From CBDDBU01 sp965226045 (GTDB lineage Bacteria > Pseudomonadota > Alphaproteobacteria > VGEJ01), in assembly GCA_965226045.1 (NCBI GenBank), contig CBDDBU010000015.1:1-64000 (forward strand): a stretch of DNA of 64,000 nucleotides, written 5' to 3'. Shown piece by piece: positions 17,922 through 26,448 of this stretch. Made by a program: the position numbers and the translations under genes. The notes beneath the pieces were generated by a model, which searched no databases, was not told the origin of the DNA, and saw only the letters and a list, made by a program, of their open reading frames with translations. The first letter of the stretch is position 1; each line of letters begins with the position of its first letter.

Positions 17922-18406
17922 GCGGTGGGCTCCTCAACGAAGTCACGTTTCACGATGGGTTCAATGGACACTACTAGGCGTGTCTGCCCTATCGGGTAGA
18001 CGCCGAAGTCACGCCTCGCATCGTCAATTCTGGCAATCGAGCCGCCGCGATTTATTCCGCTTCCACAGATCTCGCATCGGCCTCTAATCATCGTGGTCTT
18101 CTCGTTCCTCGGTAGGATGGTGATGGAGCCCGGATGTGGCTTTCTAGGCGCTCGGCAACCAAAGCAGGAAATTTCATCGGGCTGGCATTTATGCCGGCGA
18201 CGCGTCTGGCGTTCCTTGAGCCAGGCTTTGAGTTCGTCGCCCGGGATTAGGAAGGGCCTGCCATCCTTTAAACACGGCAGACCATGCCTAAGCCAGGAAC
18301 GGACCGTGCCGATCGCCACGCCTAGCAGGTCGGCAACTTCTAGCGCCGTGTAGCAGGCGCTCGCCCGGATGCGGCGGAGATCCGGCTTTCGCGTTCGCCT
18401 CGCCAT
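17918..18406 (-). CDS. Helix-turn-helix protein with CxxC pairs, coupled to the integrase
   Basis: 162 aa. The N-terminus carries a MerR/excisionase-type helix-turn-helix (YTALEVADLLGVAIGTVRSW, then LPCLKDGRPFLIPGDEL). The middle has paired cysteines (CFGCRAPRKP, GRCEICGSG) that could bind zinc, and a conserved C-terminal strand-rich part. The N-terminal half resembles DNA-binding proteins found beside integrases of proteobacterial islands. The stop overlaps the integrase start (ATGA). Probable role: excisionase or regulator of the integrase. Function inferred from context only. Confidence 0.6.
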   Translation of the reverse strand: MARRTRKPDLRRIRASACYTALEVADLLGVAIGTVRSWLRHGLPCLKDGRPFLIPGDELKAWLKERQTRRRHKCQPDEISCFGCRAPRKPHPGSITILPRNEKTTMIRGRCEICGSGINRGGSIARIDDARRDFGVYPIGQTRLVVSIEPIVKRDFVEEPTA

Positions 18407-18417
18407 GACCCCGGACC

Positions 18418-18639
18418 TTAGCCGCGCTCCAACCGGTACTCAGATGTTGACTGATGCTTGTTTGACGTAATCCAAGCGTCGAGGTCCAAAATGTCATAGA
18501 CGACAACGGCGTTAAGCTTGCTGTAGGCAGGCCCGCCCCCAGTCAATCGCAACTTGTCCAAGGTGGACTTACCAAGGCCGCAATAGGCAGCGGCGTCAGC
18601 TGTACGCAATCGACGGTTTGTGTTCGCTTCAAAATCCAT
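18418..18639 (-). CDS. Small AlpA/excisionase-like DNA-binding protein
   Basis: 73 aa starting at the ATG at 18639, with GGAG 6 bp upstream. RLRTADAAAYCGLGKSTLDK is a helix-turn-helix, and GGGPAYSKLNAVVVYDILDL is the wing usual in AlpA-like prophage regulators and excisionases. It lies 11 bp before the next HTH gene on the same strand, so HTH, HTH and integrase form one transcription unit. Confidence 0.65.
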   Translation of the reverse strand: MDFEANTNRRLRTADAAAYCGLGKSTLDKLRLTGGGPAYSKLNAVVVYDILDLDAWITSNKHQSTSEYRLERG

Positions 18640-18825
18640 GATGAACTCCAGTATTTTTAGTGGCAACTGGAGGAGAAAGTGGAAACAACCCTGCGTCATG
18701 ACTGGTGATTTGACTGCGGCTGTTACGATTCATCCCGCCTCCGGCGCACATTCTCCGGACAACGCCGGCACCGGGACGAACGATGACGCAACATAAAAGC
18801 TTAGAAATCCGGAAAGGCCAGAAAC

Positions 18826-19455
18826 CTATCCTCCCGACACCCCAGGAAGTTTTTGGCCTAGACCTAAAGCCCTGAAAACTTTTGAAGTACGCGTTTTGAC
18901 GCTGCTTTCAGCCGGCTGCTTTCCCCAGGTGTTCTCACACCATTGCAGCAGTTGCTCGACGAGCGCTGCCTGAGATTCCGGAAGCCCATCCGGAGAATTG
19001 GCGATCCGTATGATTTCGATGGTAAGGGCATCCCAGTCATATTCCCGCGGTCGGCCACCTTTTGATTTAATCGTTTGGTGATCCACAACGGCGGGAGGTT
19101 CGCTTCCCGCTGCATCAGGCATCAGGGTGTCGAAAAGGAACGCGGGGCGTTGTCCTTTGGCGCTCGCGAAAGCCATTAGATCGTCACGGGTGACCAAGGA
19201 GTTCGAATAATCTCCCAACGAAGTCAAAAGATTTTTGGAAGAGTCGGCCACGAGTCGACCCGATTGAATAGCGGACGAAATAAGCTGGGTAATCGGGACA
19301 AGCCGACTCACCTCCGAAATTGTTCTCGCGTATTGATTTTTGGATGCGTCGACGCCTGCCCAAAGGCAAGCAGCTTGCTTTACCGTCAGAGCGTCAACCA
19401 GCCCCCAATGAGAAAGGTCTGGTTCTCCTGGTGAGGGGAATGCCATAGACGCCAT
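18826..19455 (-). CDS. Conserved hypothetical protein of the integrative element
   Basis: 209 aa, no known domain recognised. A helical N-terminal half (LVDALTVKQAACLWAGVD) precedes a linker, then KSKGGRPREYDWDALTIEII and SSVKTRTSKVFRALG, which look like a DNA-binding C-terminal part. Proteins with this GRPREYDWD motif are seen next to integrases in proteobacterial islands, as far as can be recalled, and none has an assigned role. There are two possible ATGs three codons apart. Confidence 0.55.
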   Translation of the reverse strand: MASMAFPSPGEPDLSHWGLVDALTVKQAACLWAGVDASKNQYARTISEVSRLVPITQLISSAIQSGRLVADSSKNLLTSLGDYSNSLVTRDDLMAFASAKGQRPAFLFDTLMPDAAGSEPPAVVDHQTIKSKGGRPREYDWDALTIEIIRIANSPDGLPESQAALVEQLLQWCENTWGKQPAESSVKTRTSKVFRALGLGQKLPGVSGG

Positions 19456-19565
19456 TTAGGCTCGTATTTAGTTCGAAATAAAGGTTACTGTGGTCATGTG
19501 CTTAGCGGAGCCCCGTTCGTAAGAGGCCGTTTCGAAAGGGACTTATAAAGCTCACTTGACATCTT

Positions 19566-19943
19566 CTAATCCTCCCCGCCTTCCTTCTTTTGACCCGGAA
19601 CGAGGTAGACCGTGGCCGGATTCTTCGTTCCTGCGCCATACTCAGCTTGAGACACCGTTTTGATCTCTGTCACATCGCCACTTGTGACATTCCTTTTGTT
19701 CCTAAACATCCAGCGCAGGGCGTGTAGGATCGTCTTGCCGTGGGCAGACACCTTGACCACGAGCCAGAGCGTCGTAAGCGTTCCGCCAACGCCAGCGGCC
19801 AACCAAAACCAGTGGGGATTCATGTTGCCGGTCCACTTGCGCCACTTGACGGCATCTTCCTCCATGCCGGGAAGGCTCCACGCAAGCAATATGAGGCAGA
19901 AAAGACCAACCCACGGGCTGTTGACGATTTTCTTCCAATCCAT
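19566..19943 (-). CDS. Small two-helix membrane protein, unknown
   Basis: 125 aa. Two hydrophobic helices (WVGLFCLILLAWSLPGM and HWFWLAAGVGGTLTTLWLVV) are followed by a basic segment (ALRWMFRNKRN) and a polar C-terminal tail. The topology suggests an inner-membrane protein with the tail in the cytoplasm. No family recognised. It lies 110 bp upstream of the hypothetical gene at 18826 and on the same strand, so it may be element cargo. Confidence 0.45.
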   Translation of the reverse strand: MDWKKIVNSPWVGLFCLILLAWSLPGMEEDAVKWRKWTGNMNPHWFWLAAGVGGTLTTLWLVVKVSAHGKTILHALRWMFRNKRNVTSGDVTEIKTVSQAEYGAGTKNPATVYLVPGQKKEGGED

Positions 19944-20094
19944 CCGACGAACCTGTCACCGGCGCGCGGGGCTATCAAGTAGCCTTTGTAAGCCCCTTTA
20001 ACGTAGATACCGCGCCTGCTTGCCGTCCCGGTCGAAATCGACCTCGGTGGCGACGCGAGAAACCGGCTGCGACATATATCCGCGCGGGTTCGCT

Positions 20095-21108
20095 TCAGGC
20101 GGGCGGCGGCGCGAGCCGCGAGAGCAGGGCCGTGGCGCGGTCGCGCTTGGCCGCGTCGGCATCGCGCTGAATGATCCGGAGCAATGTCGCCCGCGCGGTT
20201 GGATCGCCGCGCTCGGCGAGATCGAGCGCCATCGCGTCGCGCTCATCGTAGTATTTGCTGTCGAAGGCAACGACGCGCCGCTTGAGCGCCCGCCAATAAT
20301 ACTGCTGCGCGGCCGAGTCCCAGCCGGCGTAGATGTCCGGCCACGTCCCCATGCCCGCGTAGGGTTCCAGGCTCGCCGCCACGATCGGTTGGCTGGCCCG
20401 CTGATAGCGCCCGTCGACCGACTGGCGAATCCGTGTCGAGTGGTTGGGCAGCCCCTTGTGCACGGTCATGCTGTGAAAAATGAGGACATCGCCGGCCGCG
20501 AAATCGCTCCCCCGCCAGCGCCCAGCCAAGGGGTCCACGACCTCCATCCCACCCGGGCTGTTGGACATCCTAAACTCGCGCACCCCGTCGCGGTGCGAGC
20601 CCTCCGCCACCGTCAGGCCGCCCATCTCCATCGGACAATTGCTAAGCGCGGTCCACAGGCCAAAGGTCTCGATGGCGCCCTGGATGTGGGGAAAGTCCTG
20701 GTGCGGCGGGGCATTGAAATTCGCATGGCCGGGAAAGACGCTGCGCAGAATGGCCCGCGGATGGACCAAAACCGGCTCGCCAAACATGCGCTCGAACAAC
20801 TCGATGAACTCGTGGCGCAACTGCAATGCGTGCACCTCCTCGAGCCCGTACATTCTCTTGTAGACATCGATGAACGCCGGCTCGGGATCGACGCACGCCG
20901 CGCTCGGCTCGGCCACCGCGTCCATCAGCTCGGTCGCGCCCTTGAGCCATCCGGCCTCGCGACAAATCTCGAGGCATCGGCGCCGCACCGGCGATACCAC
21001 CCCAGGTGGGAGAAGCCCGCGCAGGAACAAATAGCCATCGGTCGCGATGCGCGCCGACAGCGCCTCGCCATCGTCCACCAGGTCCGTCGAATCACGAAAC
21101 GGCTTCAT
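20095..21108 (-). CDS. Phytanoyl-CoA dioxygenase (PhyH) family protein
   Basis: Fe(II)/2-oxoglutarate-dependent oxygenase, 337 aa. The metal site is PPHQDFPHIQG (His and Asp) with the distal His in LIFHSMTVHKGLPNH and a following Arg (IRQSVDGRYQR) for 2-oxoglutarate. The N-terminal DGYLFLRGLLP is the standard PhyH start of fold. The C-terminal 70 aa are helical and charged. It stands alone: the integrase module is on one side and a transposase on the other, so it may be cargo. PhyH members hydroxylate acyl-CoAs, quorum signals, ectoine and secondary metabolites. Substrate unknown. Confidence 0.8.
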   Translation of the reverse strand: MKPFRDSTDLVDDGEALSARIATDGYLFLRGLLPPGVVSPVRRRCLEICREAGWLKGATELMDAVAEPSAACVDPEPAFIDVYKRMYGLEEVHALQLRHEFIELFERMFGEPVLVHPRAILRSVFPGHANFNAPPHQDFPHIQGAIETFGLWTALSNCPMEMGGLTVAEGSHRDGVREFRMSNSPGGMEVVDPLAGRWRGSDFAAGDVLIFHSMTVHKGLPNHSTRIRQSVDGRYQRASQPIVAASLEPYAGMGTWPDIYAGWDSAAQQYYWRALKRRVVAFDSKYYDERDAMALDLAERGDPTARATLLRIIQRDADAAKRDRATALLSRLAPPPA

Positions 21109-21382
21109 TGTCGTGCCTCCGTCTCATTCGCCGCGTGGCCCCATTCGCCGTCGGCTAGGATCGTGTCCCGGCGCGTGGTGTAAGCCGACATTCCCCAGAT
21201 GACATCCAAATTCGCGGAAATCGTACCACGGCCCCATCTCCAAGGGGACTCTGTTCCCATTGCAGCCATCCGATGACATGATTTTGGTAATTGGCCAGCG
21301 CGTGGAAGGCCATTTGGTCGTTTCTCTTGCCATCCAGACACACCTCTCGTGTCGCAATCTCCTTGCCGTCGATTCCCTCGGC
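21109..21382. other. Intergenic stretch without a recognisable gene
   Basis: Lies between the PhyH gene start and the IS1380 transposase stop. All frames are short. The minus strand has a possible remnant (DGKRNDQMAFHALANYQNH), but nothing that can be assigned. The left terminal repeat of the IS1380 element should be here, but was not identified. Confidence 0.3.
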
Positions 21383-22759
21383 CTACGCCGGAGCGGGTCT
21401 TCGTCGTAGATCATCAATCAGGCTCAAGATTTTCTGGAACAAGCTTCTTGGGACTGCAACCTCGGCCAATTGAAATGTGACGTACCGGCCATGGCTGACA
21501 ACTTTCGCACCGATCTTGACCAGCTTCTCCCTCAGCGTCGTCAGCGACCATTGCTCCACGGCATCGGGCAACGCCAGGGTACGCATGAAGTTGCCGAGGT
21601 TATAGGCGAGTGCATGCAGCTGGAGCCGGACGGCATTGTTGCGTAACGAACGGCATGACAGCCGCGTCCACTTGATGGCGTTCTTGCCTTCCTTGATCCA
21701 TTGCTCGGCAGTGCCGCGCTGATTGTAGAACGCAACAACCCGCTCGGCAGGACGGCTCAGGTTGGTGACGCTTGAGCGGTGAAACCGATCAAGGCCGACG
21801 CGGGGATACAGTTCCCCTGAGTGCCACTCCACCTTGGCGACGACCCGGCGGGGCTCCGTCCAGCTACCGGCCCGATAGCTGAAGTTCGCGTAATACCGAC
21901 GAACTTCCTTCGGCGGCCGACCGACGGGGCGCTTGAGCAGGTGCGCGATGCTGTCGTGCAGCACCTTGTTGGCCGGAAGCCGGATGGCGTACTTGAAGCC
22001 TTCCGCTTCCAGAAACTCATAAACCTCGGGCGAGGCGAAGGCGGCGTCACCACGGAAATAACGCCGGAGTGTCTTGTTCCGGTATCGAGCGACCACCGGG
22101 TCCAACACATCGCGCCATTCATGGGCGCTGTGCACGTTGCCCGGACGCAGGGCGCAACGCTCCAGATCGCCGAACTGGTTGAACACGAACAGCGGGTGAT
22201 AGCACGTGCAGCCGAAGTGACCGTTGTAGGCCGTGCCCTCCTGGTCACCGTAGGTCGGGCTGACGGAGCTGTCCATGTCGAGCACGATAATCTTCGGCGG
22301 CTTGCGCTCGTTAACCTGGTCGATCCAGATGCCCAAAAGGTCAGCGAGCGCGGCGAGGTTGTCATTGGTGGCGAGTAACTCCGTCTCGAACCGGCCCATC
22401 TGGCTGGTCGATGCGCCGCCGCGCTCGACAGCCCTGCCGCCGACGATCCACCGCATCGCAGGATCGCGCCCCAGCCGGTCGGCGTCGTTCACGTCCTCGT
22501 ACCCGGCGAGACGACCATAGACGGATTGGCGAAGGAGACCGATGATGCCGTGCCAACCGTTCTTGCCGGTCCGGCTGTCAGCAATAACGTCACCGGCCAG
22601 CGTGGTCAGGCCGAGGGCTTCGTCCAGTTCACGATAGGCGAGCAGACCAGCGTCTGACGTGATCCGCGAACCGTGGAACTCGAACTTCAGTCTTCGGTCG
22701 AAAAACGCCCGCAGAAGCCCCCGATCCGACTCACCCCCCAGGTTCCGCATTCGACCCAC
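21383..22759 (-). mobile_element. IS1380-family transposase, intact
   Basis: 458-aa DDE transposase. Landmarks: RITSDAGLLAYRELDEALGL, GYEDVNDADRLGRDPAMR, IIVLDMDSSVSPTYGDQEGT with the first Asp, FRGDAAFASPEVYEFLE with the second, and AEQWIKEGKNAIKWTRLSC with the catalytic Glu, followed by LHALAYNLGNFMRTLALP. Complete and in frame, unlike every other transposase in the window, so this may be the most recent arrival. The 5' flank (22769-22804) contains a CCGTCTGAT/ATCAGACGG inverted pair. Its right side interrupts a helicase-like gene. Confidence 0.9.
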
Positions 22760-22837
22760 CCTCCGTCTGATCTAATCCACTGATTCTTATACAGGAATCA
22801 GACGGAAACCGCATCAGATGGATCGGTCACTTGGGGA

Positions 22838-23092
22838 ATGCGGGTTAAATGGGAAGCCAAGCGGATCACCGTGCTAGAAACCAAGGGCGATCAGCTCGAC
22901 AATCTCGACACAGCCTACAAGCGCGAGGTTCTCGCCTTTCTATCCGACAGCTTCGCATGGGATGACTACACCCCTACCGGCCAGTTGGAGTTGGTCCAAA
23001 ACAACGGCGGAACCGTCCAGTGTACGCTCATTCTCATGAGCGAATGGAGGGTGAAACTGCCAGAATACCTGATGGCAGATGAGCCTTCCTGA
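22838..23092 (+). pseudogene. C-terminal fragment of a DEAD/DEAH helicase or restriction-type protein
   Basis: 84 aa with VLETKGDQLDNLDTAYKREV, GQLELVQNNGGTVQCTLILM and a final EWRVKLPEYL. This resembles the extreme C-terminus of type III restriction endonuclease-like DEAD/DEAH helicases, where an ETKG motif belongs to a nuclease-like fold. The rest of the gene is absent, since the IS1380 element lies directly upstream. Read as the tail of a lost defence or accessory gene. Family assignment is from memory of the motif, so moderate. Confidence 0.45.
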
Positions 23093-23179
23093 AGCGGGGA
23101 AATCAGCGCGCGTGCTTGCTACGTGATTGCTAATGCAGTTCTAGCGCATTGAACTGGCCAAATAACCCCTTGAAAAGAT

Positions 23180-23256
<77 letters not shown>

Positions 23257-23304
23257 GTGGGGCGAGGATAGCAAACGCCCCGACGCTTGAGCAATTCGCT
23301 GGCG

Positions 23305-24336
23305 CTAGTCGGCGGCGGCGGCGTTCGGGGCGCCGGCGTCGCGCGCGGTTAGGGCAAGGAAGATGTCCTCGAGGTCGGATTGCTCGGTCGTCACGTCGAG
23401 GATGGTGAGGCCAGCCGCCTGGACGGCGGCGAGAATCTCGGCGACCTGGGTTTGACTGCGCTGATAGCGGATGCTGAGCGCGCCATAGGGCTCGATCTCG
23501 ACCTCGTAGGGCCGCAGCGTCGCGGGCACCGCTTGCGGCGTCTCGACGAGGGTCAGCGTTAGTTTCTTGTGATCGAGCCGGCGCACCAGATTGGCGGTGG
23601 TGTCGGAGGCCACCACCCGACCGCGATGAAGAATGGCGATCAGATCGCACAGCTGCTCGGCCTCCTCAAGGTAGTGGGTGGTGAGCACAATGGTCGTGCC
23701 GGCCTGGTTCAAGGCGCGCAGCCGGGTCCAAAGCTGGCGGCGCAACTCGATGTCGACGCCGGCGGTGGGCTCGTCCAGCACCAGCACCGGCGGGGCGTGA
23801 ACCATCGCCTTGGCGACCAAGAGGCGGCGGCGCATGCCGCCCGACAGGCTGCGCGCGCTGGCCTCGGCGACGTCGCTCAGGCCGACCGCCGCGAGGATAT
23901 CGTCGGTCCGACGCGCGGCCTTGGGCACCCCGTAGAGACCAGCTTGCAGCTCGAGCGCCTCGCGCGGCGTGAAGAACGGATCGATCGAGAGCTCCTGCGG
24001 CACCACCCCGATCGACGCGCGCGCCGCGCGGCGTTCGCGGTCGAGGTCGTGGCCCCAGATCGTGACCCGGCCCGCGCTTTTCACGGCGAGCCCGGCTAGA
24101 ACGTTGATAAAGGTCGACTTTCCGGCGCCGTTGGGGCCCAGCAAGCCGAAGAACGAGCCGCGCGGAACAGCGAGATCGAGGTTGTCGAGCGCCAGCACTG
24201 GCGGGCGCCGGCCGGCCCCGCGATAGGTCTTGCTCAGGCCGGTGGCCTCGATCGCGGCCACTGGGTAGGCAGAGGGTGACGCCGGGTAGGTGGAGACGGT
24301 GCGGCCGCTATTCAATGCTCTTCCTTCCCGGCCCAA
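23305..24336 (-). CDS. ABC-2 type transporter ATP-binding protein (DrrA/CcmA-like)
   Basis: 343 aa. GLLGPNGAGKSTFINVLAG (Walker A), SLSGGMRRRLLVAKAM (signature), PVLVLDEPTAGVD (Walker B) and LTTHYLEEAEQL (switch His), then a C-terminal domain with SIRYQRSQTQVAEIL and a final DLEDIFLALTAR, as in drug or polysaccharide exporters. No ATG is available: the chosen TTG at 24336 has AAGGA 6 bp upstream, while a GTG at 24261 is the alternative and would start right at the fold. The usual permease gene is not next to it: downstream is tRNA-Arg and upstream a divergent zinc-finger gene. The partner must lie elsewhere or be lost. Confidence 0.85.
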   Translation of the reverse strand: MGREGRALNSGRTVSTYPASPSAYPVAAIEATGLSKTYRGAGRRPPVLALDNLDLAVPRGSFFGLLGPNGAGKSTFINVLAGLAVKSAGRVTIWGHDLDRERRAARASIGVVPQELSIDPFFTPREALELQAGLYGVPKAARRTDDILAAVGLSDVAEASARSLSGGMRRRLLVAKAMVHAPPVLVLDEPTAGVDIELRRQLWTRLRALNQAGTTIVLTTHYLEEAEQLCDLIAILHRGRVVASDTTANLVRRLDHKKLTLTLVETPQAVPATLRPYEVEIEPYGALSIRYQRSQTQVAEILAAVQAAGLTILDVTTEQSDLEDIFLALTARDAGAPNAAAAD

Positions 24337-24406
24337 AGAGGTTCCTTGCCGGCGCGCGCGGGCCGGTTCAAGGCGCGCGGGCGAAGGACCCGTTGTATGC
24401 GAGGGC

Positions 24407-24432
24407 GTGAGGTGTAGTCGTGAGGTGTAGTC
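24407..24432. repeat. Tandem 13-bp duplication in a divergent intergenic region
   Basis: GTGAGGTGTAGTC occurs twice head to tail (24407-24419 and 24420-24432), between the ABC ATPase start and the zinc-finger gene. It could be an operator or a slip duplication. No regulator suggested. Confidence 0.5.
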
Positions 24433-24546
24433 ATGTGACGAAACGGCGCGGTTGCTCGCGCGCGGCCAATGGGTATCATTCGCCGCGCCGCGCGGTCAAC
24501 GGCACCGACGCGGCGCATCGGCGCCACCGCCAACGAGAGCCCGCTC

Positions 24547-24729
24547 ATGGATTCGACCGAGGTCATCAACGTCGATCGCGATGTCGTTGACTGCGACGGC
24601 GGCGAGGGCCCTTTGGGCCACCCCGTCGTTTACCTCAACCTCGGCGACGATGGCCGCATCGACTGCCCTTATTGTGGCCGTCGTTTCGTGCTGGCGCGCC
24701 AACCGGGCGCCGAGAGCCGAGCGAGCTAG
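24547..24729 (+). CDS. Zinc-finger CHCC-domain protein (NDUFS6-like)
   Basis: 60 aa from the ATG at 24547. Cys16, His25, Cys40 and Cys43 (VDCDGG, LGHPVVYLNL, DCPYCGRRFVL) form the CHCC zinc site of the family related to the mitochondrial complex I subunit NDUFS6. Small stand-alone proteins of this family are typical of Alphaproteobacteria and are thought to help complex I assembly. An upstream in-frame start would add 26 low-complexity residues and is not favoured. Confidence 0.8.
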   Translation: MDSTEVINVDRDVVDCDGGEGPLGHPVVYLNLGDDGRIDCPYCGRRFVLARQPGAESRAS

Positions 24730-24786
24730 CGCCCCCACCTCCCGTGCCGCCTTGCCCGAATCGGGCGGCGGGACTAAGTATCGGCC

Positions 24787-26448
24787 ATGACCGAGCGGCT
24801 TAATATCGCGCTGGCCCAGCTCAATCCAACCGTGGGCGACCTCGCCGCCAACGCCGATGGTTTGCGGCGCGCGCGCGCGCGCGCGGCGGCGGTCGGCGCC
24901 GATCTGGTCGTCGCGACGGAGCTCGCCATCACCGGCTACCCGCCCGAGGACCTGATCCTCAAACCGGCCCTGCAAGAGGCCGCGCAGGCCGAGGTGAGAG
25001 GGCTTGCCGCCGACACCGGCGATGGCGGTCCGGCGCTGTTGATGGGGACGCCGTGGCGCGAGGACGGCAAGCTCTTCAACGCCGCCGCGCTGCTCGCCGA
25101 GGGCGAGGTTGCCGCTCTGCGCTTCAAGCACGACCTGCCCAACTACTCGGTGTTCGACGAAAAGCGCATCTTCGCCCAGGGGCCGTTACCGGGCCCGGTG
25201 TCGCTCCGGGGGGTTCGGCTGGGCGTGATGATCTGCGAGGACATGTGGGGAAGCGAGGTCACCGAGTGTCTCGACGAGACCGGAGCCGAGATACTAGTGA
25301 TCATCAACGGCTCGCCATTCGAGGTCGACAAGCGCGACCTTCGGCTCTCGGGCGCGATCACCCGCGTCGTCGAGACCGGCCTGCCGCTCATCTACGTCAA
25401 CCAGGTCGGCGGCCAGGACGAACTCGTGTTCGAGGGCGGAAGTTTCGTGCTCAACGCCGACCGCACTCTCGCCTGGCAGCTTGCGGAGTGGCGCGAGGAG
25501 GTGACGCTAACCGAGTGGCGGCGAAGCGAGACGGGCGTTTGGGTGTGCGCGCCGGGCGAGGTGGCCGCAGCGCCCTCGCGTCTCGAATCGATTTACTGGG
25601 CGATGGTCGTCGGGCTGCGCGACTACGTCGAGAAAAACGGGTTCCCGAGCGTCATCCTCGGCCTTTCGGGTGGCATCGATTCAGCCCTGAGCGCGGTCGT
25701 CGCGGTCGATGCGCTGGGCGCGGACCGGGTCGGGGCGGTGATGATGCCGTCGCGCTATACCGCCGCGACAAGCAAGATCGACGCCGCCGCCTGCGCCGAC
25801 GCGCTTGGCATCCACCTCGACGAGGTCGCCATCGGGCCGGCGGTCGAGGCCTTCGCCGCCATGCTGGCGCCGAGCTTCGCCGAGCGCCCGGCCGACGCGA
25901 CCGAGGAAAACATCCAGGCGCGGGCGCGCGCTCTGGTGCTGATGGCACTGTCGAACAAGTTCGGCCACATGCTGCTGACCACCGGCAACAAATCCGAGAT
26001 GTCGGTCGGCTACGCGACGCTCTACGGCGACATGTGCGGAGGTTATTCAGTGCTCAAGGACATCTACAAGACCACCGTCTTTGAGCTTGCGGCGTGGCGC
26101 AACCAGCAGAGCGCGGAGGGCTTCCAGGGGCCGCCGGGGCGGGTGATCCCCGAGCGCGTCCTGACCAAGGCGCCGAGCGCCGAGCTGCGTCCCGATCAGA
26201 CCGATCAGGACAGTCTGCCGCCCTACGAGGTGCTCGATGGAATCTTGTGCGAACTGGTCGAGGCCGAAACGCCGATCGCCGAAATGCCGGCCAAGGGCTT
26301 CGAGCGGGCGACGGTCGAGCGCATCGCGCGAATGTTGTATGCCGCCGAATACAAGCGGCGCCAGGCCCCGCCCGGAGTCAAGATCACCGACAAAGCCTTC
26401 GGCCGCGACCGCCGCTACCCGATCACCAACGCCTTTAGGGAAATGTGA
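24787..26448 (+). CDS. nadE: Glutamine-dependent NAD+ synthase
   Basis: Last step of NAD synthesis: deamido-NAD + ATP + glutamine to NAD. 553 aa with two domains. The N-terminal nitrilase-type glutaminase has the Glu45-Lys114-Cys150 triad (ATELAITGYP, FKHDLPNY, VMICEDMWG). The C-terminal synthetase has the PP-loop LSGGIDSALSA near residue 292 and TTGNKSEMSVGYATLYGD. Length and layout fit the standard bacterial enzyme. A run of alternating CG near 24868-24888 encodes RARARAAA. Stop TGA shares its last base with the gltX ATG, so the two are probably translated together. Confidence 0.95.
   Translation: MTERLNIALAQLNPTVGDLAANADGLRRARARAAAVGADLVVATELAITGYPPEDLILKPALQEAAQAEVRGLAADTGDGGPALLMGTPWREDGKLFNAAALLAEGEVAALRFKHDLPNYSVFDEKRIFAQGPLPGPVSLRGVRLGVMICEDMWGSEVTECLDETGAEILVIINGSPFEVDKRDLRLSGAITRVVETGLPLIYVNQVGGQDELVFEGGSFVLNADRTLAWQLAEWREEVTLTEWRRSETGVWVCAPGEVAAAPSRLESIYWAMVVGLRDYVEKNGFPSVILGLSGGIDSALSAVVAVDALGADRVGAVMMPSRYTAATSKIDAAACADALGIHLDEVAIGPAVEAFAAMLAPSFAERPADATEENIQARARALVLMALSNKFGHMLLTTGNKSEMSVGYATLYGDMCGGYSVLKDIYKTTVFELAAWRNQQSAEGFQGPPGRVIPERVLTKAPSAELRPDQTDQDSLPPYEVLDGILCELVEAETPIAEMPAKGFERATVERIARMLYAAEYKRRQAPPGVKITDKAFGRDRRYPITNAFREM

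Noticed and set aside
24868..24890. Alternating CG run that could form Z-DNA
   Set aside because: It codes the RARARAAA helix in nadE with normal codon use and sits inside a well-conserved domain. A structural role cannot be argued from the sequence.
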